Of a stretch of 64,000 bases of DNA, positions 43,313 through 51,264 are shown piece by piece. A program made the position numbers and the translations under genes. The DNA lies in contig NZ_CALPCD010000009.1 in assembly GCF_943192915.1 (NCBI RefSeq), positions 1 to 64,000 on the forward strand, read 5' to 3'. The notes beneath the pieces are model-generated. The model was not told the DNA's origin, did not search any database, and was given only the letters and a program-made list of their open reading frames with translations. The stretch comes from Anaerotardibacter muris (GTDB lineage Bacteria; Actinomycetota; Coriobacteriia; Coriobacteriales; Eggerthellaceae). Positions within the stretch are counted from its first letter, which is position 1. Every line of letters begins with the position of its first letter.

Positions 43313-44263
43313 ATGAACAGCCAAACCAGCAACAGCACCTATCAAGAGATGAAGCTTCGCCCGCTGATCGGCATCATCCCCACTTATTTTTCCGAGCAGG
43401 CGGTCATCCAGTTGCCCGAGCGCTATGCCCTGGCGGTTGCTGCGGCTGGTGGGTCACCCGTGGTGCTGCCGTTTTCTTCGGATGTTTCAGTCTATGAGGC
43501 CATCCTTCCGCATCTCGATGGCTTCGTGCTTTCGGGTGGACAAGACATAAGCCCGGTTCGCTACGGGGGAGACCTTGATTTCAACAAGCTGTCTGCCGAC
43601 CTTACGCCCAACCGCGAAGAGCTGGAATATTTGGTCTTGAGCTTTGCGCGGCAATACGATGTTCCAGTGCTGGGAATCTGCCGCGGGATGCAGATGCTCA
43701 ACGTTTCGTTCGGCGGCACGCTCTATCAAGATGTGGACGAGCAGCACCCTGCTTATGCACAGAGCGAACCAGCAAAGCCTGATCGCAACACTGAGGCTGA
43801 AGATGAAGCGCCGAGCAATTCAGGTCGCGAATTCGAGTCGACCCATTGGCAGACCGAGGATTATCACGTGCCTTCCCACGAGGTTTCCATCGTGGAAGGA
43901 AGCCAGCTGGCCTCAGTGCTCAATCGGGCGCGCGTGGCGGTAAACTCCATGCATCATCAGGCCGTAAAGGATCTGGGCGAAGGCCTTCAGGCATGTGCTT
44001 TTGCTGACGATGGGATCATCGAGGCCATCGAAGCCACCGATCATTCCTTCATGATGGGGGTGCAGTGGCATCCTGAATTCTTCGCAGGTGAAGGGCCCAT
44101 GGGGCCTCTTTTTACCGAATTCGTGAAGAAAGCAAAGCAGGTCCGCACTCAACAATCTCGCTGCGGAGAAAGCCTGCGCATCCAACGCGTAGAAGGTGAC
44201 GAGCGTTTCCCGAAGATCCTATTCGACGAGGTCAATGAATCCTTGACCAGCTCTTGTCTCTAG
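43313..44263 (+). CDS. Class I glutamine amidotransferase-like hydrolase (gamma-glutamyl-GABA hydrolase type)
   Basis: 316 residues from ATG 43313 after GAGGAAGAAG. The catalytic Cys lies in VLGICRGMQMLNVSFGG near residue 123, and His/Glu lie in MGVQWHPEFFAGEG near residue 249. The oxyanion and substrate region is LSGGQDISPVRYGG near residue 74. This is the PuuD/peptidase C26 subgroup, which cleaves gamma-glutamyl amides. A 45-residue linker, rich in Glu and Asn, is inserted between residues 150 and 190. A TATAAT -10 hexamer is at 43261. A tail of about 45 residues beyond the usual end is also present. The true substrate is not known. Confidence 0.88.
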   Translation: MNSQTSNSTYQEMKLRPLIGIIPTYFSEQAVIQLPERYALAVAAAGGSPVVLPFSSDVSVYEAILPHLDGFVLSGGQDISPVRYGGDLDFNKLSADLTPNREELEYLVLSFARQYDVPVLGICRGMQMLNVSFGGTLYQDVDEQHPAYAQSEPAKPDRNTEAEDEAPSNSGREFESTHWQTEDYHVPSHEVSIVEGSQLASVLNRARVAVNSMHHQAVKDLGEGLQACAFADDGIIEAIEATDHSFMMGVQWHPEFFAGEGPMGPLFTEFVKKAKQVRTQQSRCGESLRIQRVEGDERFPKILFDEVNESLTSSCL

Positions 44264-44324
44264 CAGATATCTCTTACAGGGATCAACAGGTGTCTCTACC
44301 AGAGATCAATCGACCAAATCTGGC

Positions 44325-44380
44325 TTGACACAACCTCTGTGTGGGTTATAATCCTATTAACCTATCGAAATACTAGGAAT
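44325..44380 (+). promoter_or_regulatory. cysK promoter with overlapping operator
   Basis: Perfect -35 TTGACA (44325-44330) and -10 TATAAT (44347-44352) with a 16-base spacer. A TAACC-N13-GGAAT half-site pair (44358-44380) lies just downstream of the -10, where a bound Rrf2-type repressor would block transcription. Confidence 0.75.
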
Positions 44381-44399
44381 TAATAAAAGGATGGATGTC

Positions 44400-45329
44400 A
44401 TGACAGTCTACGAATCCGTTGACCAGTTGGTCGGTCACACGCCGCTCTTCGAACTGAAGCATATTGAAGAGGCGCATGATGCTCCTGCGCGCATCATCGG
44501 CAAGCTGGAGTATTTCAATCCCGCTGGGTCAGTGAAGGATCGCGTGGCCAAGGCCATGATCGATGGCGCAGAGGCTGCGGGCTTGCTGAAGCCAGGAGCT
44601 ACCATCATCGAGCCTACCTCGGGAAACACGGGAATTGGCCTAGCGTCCATCGGCGCATCACGTGGCTACAAGGTGATCCTTACCATGCCTGAGACCATGA
44701 GCGTCGAGCGTCGCAACCTCATCAAAGCTTACGGTGCCGAGATCGTGTTGACCGACGGCGCGAAGGGCATGAAGGGCGCCATCGAGAAAGCTAACGAGCT
44801 GGCGGCTGCAACGCCGGGCAGTTTCATTCCTGGCCAGTTCATCAACCCTGACAATCCTGCCATCCATAAGGCAACCACCGGTCCTGAGATCTGGGAAGCG
44901 ACCGATGGCAAAGTGGACATCTTGGTCGCGGGCGTGGGTACGGGCGGCACCATCACGGGTGCTGGTCAGTACTTGAAGGAGCAGAACCCCAACGTGAAGC
45001 TGGTGGCAGTGGAGCCCGCGGATTCACCCGTGCTTTCTGAAGGGCGTTCGGGTTCGCATAAGATCCAAGGCATCGGTGCAGGTTTTGTACCTGATGTGCT
45101 CGATACGTCGCTCTACGATGAAGTGATCACGGTTGCGAATGAAGATGCGTTCGCAATGGGTCGCGAGATCGGTCACAAGGAAGGCATCCTGGTGGGTATT
45201 TCCTCGGGCGCTGCAACATGGGCAGCGCTTGAACTGGCAAAACGCCCCGAAAACAAGGGCAAGAACATCGTAGTGATCATGCCCGATACGGGTGAGCGCT
45301 ATCTTTCTACGCCTATGTTCGCAGAATAG
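44400..45329 (+). CDS. cysK: Cysteine synthase (O-acetylserine sulfhydrylase)
   Basis: 309 residues from ATG 44400, 9 bases after AAAAGG; the ATG at 44391 is too close to that site. PLP enzyme that makes cysteine from O-acetylserine and sulfide. Schiff-base Lys lies in [15 protein letters not shown] near residue 43, the substrate loop [14 protein letters not shown] near residue 69, the PLP phosphate loop [15 protein letters not shown] near residue 177, and ISSGAA near residue 264. The C-terminus [13 protein letters not shown] is typical of CysK. It has its own consensus promoter with a likely Rrf2-type operator. No cysE adjoins. Confidence 0.95.
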   Translation: MTVYESVDQLVGHTPLFELKHIEEAHDAPARIIGKLEYFNPAGSVKDRVAKAMIDGAEAAGLLKPGATIIEPTSGNTGIGLASIGASRGYKVILTMPETMSVERRNLIKAYGAEIVLTDGAKGMKGAIEKANELAAATPGSFIPGQFINPDNPAIHKATTGPEIWEATDGKVDILVAGVGTGGTITGAGQYLKEQNPNVKLVAVEPADSPVLSEGRSGSHKIQGIGAGFVPDVLDTSLYDEVITVANEDAFAMGREIGHKEGILVGISSGAATWAALELAKRPENKGKNIVVIMPDTGERYLSTPMFAE

Positions 45330-45394
45330 ACAACTTTCGCAAGAGAGCAAGTCGCTCGCTTGGTGGAATTCCTCTTCCAGCTCTTCTGACTTCT

Positions 45395-45420
45395 GCCTAC
45401 TTCGTACTCGCGAAGCAGGC
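45395..45420. terminator. Hairpin between convergent cysK and FMN-binding gene
   Basis: GCCT-A-CTTCG pairs with CGAAG-C-AGGC around a TACTCG loop. T-runs are poor on both sides, so termination efficiency is doubtful. Confidence 0.45.
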
Positions 45421-45421
45421 G

Positions 45422-45922
45422 TTACATCAGGTCGGGCGACTTCTTGCTCGTTAAGCGATCGATCCGCAGCTCGAGCACCGCGCACCGTGGACCGTCCTTT
45501 TCGATTTCGTCCAAGATGAGATCGTGTTCGTTTGGGTCGAACTTCTTGCTCAATTTGTAGAGGGCTTCCGCTTTGGAAGCCTCTTCTAGTATGGCCACCT
45601 GCCCGAATGCGATTACGCTTTCATAGGTGGTTGCGAATTTCTGCGGGCGATAAGCGTGTTTGCCAACTACGCAGAAGCTTGCTTTTGGAGCGCGCGCAAT
45701 AGCATCTAACTTGTGACCAACGAGCGCGCAATGAAAGTAGATCGCGCCCAGTTCAGCTGTGCCGTCCAGTCCGCCTTCGATGTACACGTGATTCATTGGT
45801 ACGGTATAGGGATAGCCATCTTCACCATGTAAAGCCAAGATGCCGTAATCAGTCTTGCGCAATAGCGCAACAGCTTCATCGCGAGTCATCTCTTGCCTGT
45901 GGCGCCTCATCTTCGGAAACAT
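45422..45922 (-). CDS. Pyridoxamine 5'-phosphate oxidase-like FMN-binding protein (NimA-type)
   Basis: 166 residues from ATG 45922, after AGAAGGA; the frame is open further upstream but no start with an RBS is seen. It has a split-barrel flavin-binding fold: MRRHRQEMTRDEAVALLRKT, YGILALHGEDGYPYTVPMNH near residue 27, IYFHCALVGHKLDAIARAP near residue 60, and FCVVG. This group includes nitroimidazole-resistance (Nim) proteins and other small oxidoreductases. The actual substrate is unknown. It lies 43 bases downstream of the LOG gene and may be cotranscribed with it. Confidence 0.85.
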   Translation of the reverse strand: MFPKMRRHRQEMTRDEAVALLRKTDYGILALHGEDGYPYTVPMNHVYIEGGLDGTAELGAIYFHCALVGHKLDAIARAPKASFCVVGKHAYRPQKFATTYESVIAFGQVAILEEASKAEALYKLSKKFDPNEHDLILDEIEKDGPRCAVLELRIDRLTSKKSPDLM

Positions 45923-45965
45923 GGCCAATCCTTCTGTTGTGAAAATATGATCGTCGAGACCTTCT

Positions 45966-46568
45966 CTACCCGAACAGGAGCATCTCCTGTTTTTCGGGGA
46001 CGATGGGATGGCCGTCGAAATTACGGTCGGGTTCCCACGCTGCAAGGCTTTCGATCAGTTCATCGGCCGTGGCGGGGAACTGGTAGGCATCTTTGTCCCA
46101 GTTTTCGATGAAGTCATGCTGATGCATGTTCTCGATCAGCTGTGCGAGCGGCTGGTAAAACCCATCGATGTCCAGGCAGAAGCACGGGCCCGCTGACATA
46201 TGAAGGCGTATGCGTGACATGATCTCGGAAATTTCCTCGAGCGTGCCAACGCCTCCTGGCATGGCCACGAAAATATCGCCCAACTCGATCATCTTCGCCT
46301 TACGTTCGCCCATGGTCTCGACAATATGAAGCTCGGTAAGATCGTGCTGTTCAACGCCTGCATCGATGAAGAACTGTGGCTCAACGCCGTAAACTTCGCC
46401 ACCATGATCGAGCACTGTGCGCGAGATAAGGCCCATGAGCCCCACAGAGCTGCCGCCATAAACAAGAGAGTTTCCCGATTCGCCGATCCACGTGCCCAAT
46501 TTCACGGCCGCTTCAGCGTATTTCGGATTGTTGCCTGGATTCGATCCACAATAAACCACGATATTCAT
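45966..46568 (-). CDS. LOG family protein (nucleoside 5'-monophosphate phosphoribohydrolase type)
   Basis: 200 residues, TIGR00730 Rossmann type. The signature PGGVGTLEEISEIM lies near residue 104, with the preceding GERKAKMIELGD and the nucleotide site VVYCGSNPGNNPKY at the start. Family members release free bases from nucleoside monophosphates, as in cytokinin activation, though many bacterial copies have no proven role. Its ATG overlaps the stop of the 885-residue gene by 4 bases, so the two are translationally coupled. Confidence 0.92.
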   Translation of the reverse strand: MNIVVYCGSNPGNNPKYAEAAVKLGTWIGESGNSLVYGGSSVGLMGLISRTVLDHGGEVYGVEPQFFIDAGVEQHDLTELHIVETMGERKAKMIELGDIFVAMPGGVGTLEEISEIMSRIRLHMSAGPCFCLDIDGFYQPLAQLIENMHQHDFIENWDKDAYQFPATADELIESLAAWEPDRNFDGHPIVPEKQEMLLFG

Positions 46569-49222
46569 ACCACTAATGATACTTCAAATCGATGTTCGAT
46601 ACCGCTTCCCTCCAGCGAAAAGATGATGTTCATGAGTGCATCGTCGTTTTGATAGAAGAACGCAAGCAGCAGCAGGCTGTGGGCCACGTCGAACAGCCCT
46701 TCATCAAGGGCAGCAACGGCTGCCGCACGAATAGCGTTGGCTAACGCTTCGGAAGGAGCAAGTGGTATCTGATGCATTTCAAGATGCGCATCGAGGTCTT
46801 CGCTCATAGGGAAGGGCAGCCCAGTTTCTTCCTGTAGCTCACGAATGCTACGAATGCAGGTCTCGGCCACGGCGGGTGAGGTCTCGAGCGCTTTCAGATA
46901 GCTAACGAGTGCTGCTTCAGGGTTGTTCATGCTCCACAACACATCACACAAACCTTGGTAAGCCGCAGCAAGATCGTTCGGTGGCGTGAGGCAGATGAGG
47001 GCGCCCTCCAGCGTTTCTTTTGCACCAGAAAGATCACCATTCGATGCTTGCGCCTGGGCGAGCACGCGGAAGCTGGGGGCAATGGTGGGAGCTGCTTGGA
47101 ATGCGCGCTTTGCCACGCGGAGCGCATCTTGTTTTGCGCCGATGCGGTCGAGAAGGGTGGAAAGCTCAAAGTGACAGAGCACATACGAATCTGGGATGAG
47201 CCTGGTTTCTTTGCCAGCATCTGCATATGCCGAAGAGTTGGCAGGTGCAGGCATGCGGCCTGCCTTCATAAGGTTGTAGACCAGGCGCGATGCATAAGAA
47301 TCGAACGCACGAAAGACGGTAGTTTCGTTGTCGGCGTAGGCTTTAGAGCTGTCGATCTCGGCAATAGCAGCGGAGAGTGTTTGAATGGCCTGCTCAACAT
47401 CGCCCTTTTCGGCAAGTGCTTGTGCAGAGCGGAACGCGCGGGCGCACACATCGTCGCCGAGGAAGCAATTCACGGTGGAATTTTGCTCGTGCGGGTCGAT
47501 CGTACCCTCAGTAAGAGCGGTCAAGAGCCTGGTGAACGCTTCTTTCATGCGTGGGCTTTCGGCAGCTTCAGGCGCAAGGCTTTCTTGGATCGAGCGTACT
47601 GCAGCAACAGCCGCGCTCGTGGTTTCGCTTGCGGCGATATCGTCGGCTAACCGCATAGCAAGTGCGCGCATATCCGTATTGAAATATATTTGGATGCCAT
47701 CGAGCGTCTGAGTGCCGAGCGCCTTTGCAGCGGTGGGTGAAAGCGGGGCACCAGGCACGAAGATGAGGTTCGGGAGCGAATGATGGATCTGATCGAAGTC
47801 GTCCTCTTCGGCTGGTCGTGCATGTTGTGCATAGAGCGCTTCGGGGTTACCCACACGGTTGGCTTTGAACTGGTTAGCTGTTTCGTAGGTTGGGCGGTCG
47901 AAGCAGGCATTGAAGAGAGGGGCAGCAGGCTGGTCGCGCTCGAAGGGCGTGGCGCTTACGTGAACTTCAGTGATGCGTGATGAGGCACGAAAAGCGATGT
48001 CAGCCAGCAACAAACCCAAGCGCATGGCGTAGAGCTTGGCCGGCTCGGCAGCCCAGTCAGGCGATTGATCAAGGAGCGTGTCCACTAGTTGCGCATCAGG
48101 TACGCGCATGTCAAAGGAGACAAGTCCTTTCGACAGATCGACGAAGAAGCGTGCTTCTGCACGGATCGGTAAAGCCATGCGTTCGATACCCGCAGAGATA
48201 CGAGCACGCGTTTCCCATTCGCCCTCTGGCGTTCCTTCAGGGAATTCGGTCGCCAAGCCGAATTCGATCGTTTGGTCGGCCGCTTTTTCGAAGAGGTAGG
48301 CTTCGCAACTGGCAAGCGTGGCAATATCGCCATTTTGTTGGAGCACTTTTAGTAGTGCATCGCTGAGCCAGAACATGTTGAGTGCTGCTTCTACCTCCAG
48401 GATGGTATGCAGCGGGATAGTGGGCTCGGGATTCTTTTCTGAAACGTAGAACGTATCGGCATAGCGCGATGTGCGCACCAGCTGTAGCGGTGGCTCGTCG
48501 CCTTCAGGCACTTTCAGTTTGGTGATGCCGCTAGCTACGATGCGGTCGCGTAGTTTTGCAACCGCAGGATGCAAGGTGACCAAGGGGTCATCCTTTGCCT
48601 GGTCAGCACGGCTGACTATGCGTTTGAGCGCAGTGAGCAGGTCGTTGTTGGCGAGTGTTTGATACACGTCGCTGATGCCGAAAGGCAGACGCGCTGGCCC
48701 GAGTGAAGGGCGATAGACGAAGGCGAGATACGCGCGCGTCATCAGGTCATAATAATGTAGACGTTGGCTGTGGCCTTTGAAGTCGTACCAAGAATCTTCG
48801 ATGGTGTACTTCGCATTTTGGCCTGTGCCACTGCACATATAGTTGGCGCATTTGACCGTTTCACCTTCACGATTGACCGCGAAGATCGCACCTTGGTTTT
48901 CGGCATGATCCGATCGAGCGATGAAAAGATCCTGACGCTGAGCAGGAGGCTGCTCGAAGCCGACCTCGGTGGCGAACGCCCGTCCATAAAGATCGACGTA
49001 GGCTAGTACGCGTACTTTCTGATCCTCAGGGAATTCGACCACGTAAAAGCCACCCGACGGAGGAGTGGGGATGGCACCCTTGAACCAACCAAAGCGAGCG
49101 TTAGCAGGAGGAACGCCTGGTGAAACCTCTGCGACCGCATCTTCCATTACGTCCTTGCGGCACGACCAGATGCGTTCAGCTTTGCCTATGCGATAGATTC
49201 CATCTCCTAGGTAATCAGCCAC
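46565..49222 (-). CDS. 885-residue protein with TPR-like repeats, function unknown
   Basis: The N-terminal 130 residues are beta-rich (RIWSCRKDVMEDAVAEVSPG, GFYVVEFPEDQKVRVLAYVD). A long middle part contains LPFGISDVYQTLANNDLL and two or more alpha-beta blocks. The C-terminal 250 residues read as tetratricopeptide-like pairs (LCHFELSTLLDRIGAKQDAL, AQAQASNGDLSGAKETLEGA, LWSMNNPEAALVSYLKALET). No signal peptide or membrane helix is seen, so it is cytoplasmic. I do not recognise the family. It is translationally coupled to the LOG gene, the only hint of partner or pathway. The full frame is intact, so it is not decaying. Confidence 0.8.
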   Translation of the reverse strand: MADYLGDGIYRIGKAERIWSCRKDVMEDAVAEVSPGVPPANARFGWFKGAIPTPPSGGFYVVEFPEDQKVRVLAYVDLYGRAFATEVGFEQPPAQRQDLFIARSDHAENQGAIFAVNREGETVKCANYMCSGTGQNAKYTIEDSWYDFKGHSQRLHYYDLMTRAYLAFVYRPSLGPARLPFGISDVYQTLANNDLLTALKRIVSRADQAKDDPLVTLHPAVAKLRDRIVASGITKLKVPEGDEPPLQLVRTSRYADTFYVSEKNPEPTIPLHTILEVEAALNMFWLSDALLKVLQQNGDIATLASCEAYLFEKAADQTIEFGLATEFPEGTPEGEWETRARISAGIERMALPIRAEARFFVDLSKGLVSFDMRVPDAQLVDTLLDQSPDWAAEPAKLYAMRLGLLLADIAFRASSRITEVHVSATPFERDQPAAPLFNACFDRPTYETANQFKANRVGNPEALYAQHARPAEEDDFDQIHHSLPNLIFVPGAPLSPTAAKALGTQTLDGIQIYFNTDMRALAMRLADDIAASETTSAAVAAVRSIQESLAPEAAESPRMKEAFTRLLTALTEGTIDPHEQNSTVNCFLGDDVCARAFRSAQALAEKGDVEQAIQTLSAAIAEIDSSKAYADNETTVFRAFDSYASRLVYNLMKAGRMPAPANSSAYADAGKETRLIPDSYVLCHFELSTLLDRIGAKQDALRVAKRAFQAAPTIAPSFRVLAQAQASNGDLSGAKETLEGALICLTPPNDLAAAYQGLCDVLWSMNNPEAALVSYLKALETSPAVAETCIRSIRELQEETGLPFPMSEDLDAHLEMHQIPLAPSEALANAIRAAAVAALDEGLFDVAHSLLLLAFFYQNDDALMNIIFSLEGSGIEHRFEVSLVV

Positions 49223-49342
49223 GATGTTCCCTTCCTGGTGCCTGATTCGATGGTACCCAGTCTATCACGGTGGGCGAGCAGATACGGGATCTTGGGATCA
49301 ATGTGCTTTGGGCAGCAAGAGACCAAGGCAATCTGTAGTCTG

Positions 49343-49810
49343 CTAAGACTGATCAGCGTGGGATCTTGGAGGCAACGCAACGATGCTACCCTTCTTCTTT
49401 TGGGGAGAAAGGCCAGCTCGCTTCATCAGACGGCGCATAGTAGGAGGGTTTTCGATGGCCTCTTGCATCAGCTTGTTCGCAGGAAGCGAAGGGATGCTCG
49501 TGCCACTTTCCCAACGGCTACAAGTCGGAAACGATACACCAATGACCCGTTCGAATTCTTTCTGACGAAGTCCATAGCGCGTGCGCAGAGCGCGAATATC
49601 TTCTGGCAAGAGCATATCGGTCTTGTCACGATAGGCCTGCTTGAGCTTTTCGGAATAGGACGCCAGTTCATCGGCAGGAATTTCGATCTCGCCACACTGA
49701 GGACATCGAAGATGACGAATCCCTTCGATAGAAAGCTGTTCTCCGCGAAATGATGTATCGATCGGCTCGATACTCTCAATGAGTTCGACGTTGCATCGCG
49801 TGCAATTCAT
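49343..49810 (-). CDS. MqsA-type antitoxin (zinc ribbon and HTH)
   Basis: 155 residues. An N-terminal zinc ribbon (MNCTRCNVELIE and LRCPQCGEIEIP, two CxxC pairs about 32 residues apart) is followed by an Xre-type helix-turn-helix (LRTRYGLRQKEFERVIGVSF and CSRWESGTSIPSLPANKLMQ). This is the layout of MqsA antitoxins, which bind both the toxin and the operator. It lies 9 bases downstream of a 93-residue gene, in the toxin-first order of mqsRA. The 40-residue basic C-terminal tail is longer than in E. coli MqsA. Confidence 0.85.
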   Translation of the reverse strand: MNCTRCNVELIESIEPIDTSFRGEQLSIEGIRHLRCPQCGEIEIPADELASYSEKLKQAYRDKTDMLLPEDIRALRTRYGLRQKEFERVIGVSFPTCSRWESGTSIPSLPANKLMQEAIENPPTMRRLMKRAGLSPQKKKGSIVALPPRSHADQS

Positions 49811-49819
49811 AGATACCCC

Positions 49820-50101
49820 TTACGGTTCGAGAGAATAAGGAACGAGCGGGTGAATGCATAGTGGTCCAAGAGCGTTGTTTTGATCGGCGCCCGTATCGTT
49901 TTGAGCGATCCGAGATGAAAGATCCCGGGTGTAATTGCGTGCTCTAAGTAATATGAAGAATGTTCGTGCGATGGTTTCTTTAGGGTCTAGGCCACGGTCG
50001 ATCAACGCGTTCGTATCGTGCAGGGAAATGGTATACGAACTGGACCTAACCATACGGTCAAGCGTGTGTGGACCAATATCTTGCAGGGTCTGTTCGTGCA
50101 C
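49820..50101 (-). CDS. 93-residue putative toxin partner of MqsA-type antitoxin
   Basis: GTG 50101 is preceded by GAGGGAGCGACA. The protein has a helical N-terminal part (DRMVRSSSYTISLHDTNALI, ETIARTFFILLRARNYTRD) and an unstructured C-terminal third (SSRIAQNDTGADQNNALGPL). It is the size of MqsR (98 residues) and sits in its place, but I cannot see clear MqsR sequence features. It may be a diverged or truncated toxin or a different toxin paired with an MqsA-type antitoxin. A perfect operator palindrome lies 16 bases before the start. Confidence 0.65.
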   Translation of the reverse strand: MHEQTLQDIGPHTLDRMVRSSSYTISLHDTNALIDRGLDPKETIARTFFILLRARNYTRDLSSRIAQNDTGADQNNALGPLCIHPLVPYSLEP

Positions 50102-50117
50102 TGTCGCTCCCTCTCGA

Positions 50118-50136
50118 ATTTAGCATTATGCTAAAT
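50118..50136. promoter_or_regulatory. Palindromic operator of toxin-antitoxin pair
   Basis: ATTTAGCA-TTA-TGCTAAAT: perfect 8-bp arms around a 3-base centre, 16 bases upstream of the first gene. This is the expected size and place for an autoregulatory site bound by the HTH antitoxin. Confidence 0.75.
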
Positions 50137-50244
50137 GTCAGGCAATCTGCTTCCTTCTATCCTAGCGAGCAGACCTTAGGAATTTTTGAACTATTTCTTG
50201 TGTCTCGCTAAAGTAAAACTGAAATTTTTTGTCAGTCGGGCCCT

Positions 50245-50568
50245 TTATTTTTTCTTGGTCTTGCGGGCGGGAAGTTCGGGATACATTGCTTCGAACAGGT
50301 CGCGCATTTGCGTATGATCCTCTACGTTCTCGATCTTGAGCATCATCTTTGCTCCTTCATAAGGCAGCTCGAGCGGCGCGCCAGAGAGCAGCTCTTCGGA
50401 TGCTTTCGTAACCTTCACCAGCAAGCGGTCGTCGTAGATCCCGCCGACAACCTTGTCGCGAAAATAGACCACGTATTCTCCCATCATCGCACGTGATGAG
50501 ACGTTTCCATCAGTAGCGATGTTCAGCTGCTCGATAACATAGTTGACGTGCTCTTTTGATGATGCCAT
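50245..50568 (-). CDS. TfoX N-terminal domain protein
   Basis: 107 residues from ATG 50568, after GAAGGAG; the open frame reaches further upstream without an RBS. The TfoX/Sxy N-domain is seen in SRAMMGEYVVYFRDKVVGGI near residue 25, followed by DDRLLVKVTKASEELL and LPYEGAKMMLKI. It lacks the C-terminal domain of competence regulator TfoX. Such single-domain proteins are widespread, with unknown function. The C-terminus is basic (ARKTKKK). It is divergent from the GntR regulator gene. Confidence 0.88.
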   Translation of the reverse strand: MASSKEHVNYVIEQLNIATDGNVSSRAMMGEYVVYFRDKVVGGIYDDRLLVKVTKASEELLSGAPLELPYEGAKMMLKIENVEDHTQMRDLFEAMYPELPARKTKKK

Positions 50569-50635
50569 CGCATGCTCCTTCGAATCTGCTCTTTGCATTA
50601 ACTCTATCAGAATGTGGTCTGCATACCATCGGGGC

Positions 50636-50690
50636 TTGACAGGGTAGAGAGCGCTGGTTATAGTGTACATATAGGGTATATACACTATAA
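50636..50690 (+). promoter_or_regulatory. Promoter and YtrA-type operator of GntR/ABC operon
   Basis: -35 TTGACA (50636-50641) and -10 TATAGT (50659-50664) with a 17-base spacer. A perfect inverted repeat TTATAGTGTA/TACACTATAA (50658-50667, 50681-50690) covers the -10 and start site, ideal for autorepression by the GntR protein encoded 11 bases further on. Confidence 0.9.
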
Positions 50691-50701
50691 GAGGTCGAAC
50701 G

Positions 50702-51115
50702 ATGGAGACGTCCAGCGGATCGGCCAGAGAAGAAAAGACGAAAACTTTGGAAATACTGATATCTAACGCGAGCAATAAGCCGATCTATGCCCAGATCGCA
50801 TCGCAGATCCAGGACGCCATCCTCTCAGGGGAATTGCCCGAAGGCGCACCGCTACCGTCCATTCGGTCGCTTGCGAATGACCTGCACATCAGCGTGATCA
50901 CCACCAAGCGCGCTTACGCGGATCTTGAAGAAGCTGGTTTCATCGATACGGTCCAGGGCAAAGGGTCGTTCGTTGCGGGTGGTAACAAGGAGCTTCTGCG
51001 CGAAGGGCGCCTGAAACGAGTGGAAGAGATCATGGCTCAAGCGGTGGCCGAGGCCGAGGCGGCGAACATCTCGGTAGCGGAACTTCATAGCATCCTCGAT
51101 GCGCTCTCCGAATGA
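50702..51115 (+). CDS. GntR family regulator, YtrA subfamily
   Basis: 137 residues from ATG 50702. The winged HTH reads KPIYAQIASQIQDAILSGEL near residue 26, then PLPSIRSLANDLHISVITTK and GFIDTVQGKGSFVAGG. The short C-terminal helical dimerisation arm (about 40 residues) instead of a ligand-binding domain defines the YtrA group, which controls ABC transporters in the same operon. The operator palindrome at 50658-50690 directly overlaps its promoter. The ABC genes follow after 149 bases of structured RNA. Confidence 0.92.
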   Translation: METSSGSAREEKTKTLEILISNASNKPIYAQIASQIQDAILSGELPEGAPLPSIRSLANDLHISVITTKRAYADLEEAGFIDTVQGKGSFVAGGNKELLREGRLKRVEEIMAQAVAEAEAANISVAELHSILDALSE

Positions 51116-51125
51116 AGACAGGAGC

Positions 51126-51228
51126 ACTGGTGAATGTTTCCAAGGTGCTTTGGAGCTGGCTTCGAGGCTGCCTTGGATAGCTCTATCACCAGTCACAAAC
51201 TGTCTGAGCGCATCTCGTGCGCTGACAG
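51126..51228 (+). other. Two hairpins between GntR and ABC genes
   Basis: First: ACTGGTGA (51126-51133) pairs with TCACCAGT (51186-51193), with CCAAGG/CCTTGG inside. Second: CTGTC/GACAG (51200-51228) with inner AGCGCA/TGCGCT. No T-run follows, so these are not terminators. They may slow decay of the ABC part of the message or be a processing site. Confidence 0.6.
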
Positions 51229-51264
51229 CTCGCGCGATCTATTCAATATGAAAGCTGGTTTAAC

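Noticed and set aside
49820..50101. Naming the 93-residue protein MqsR
   Set aside because: Only size and position fit; no convincing MqsR motif is visible.
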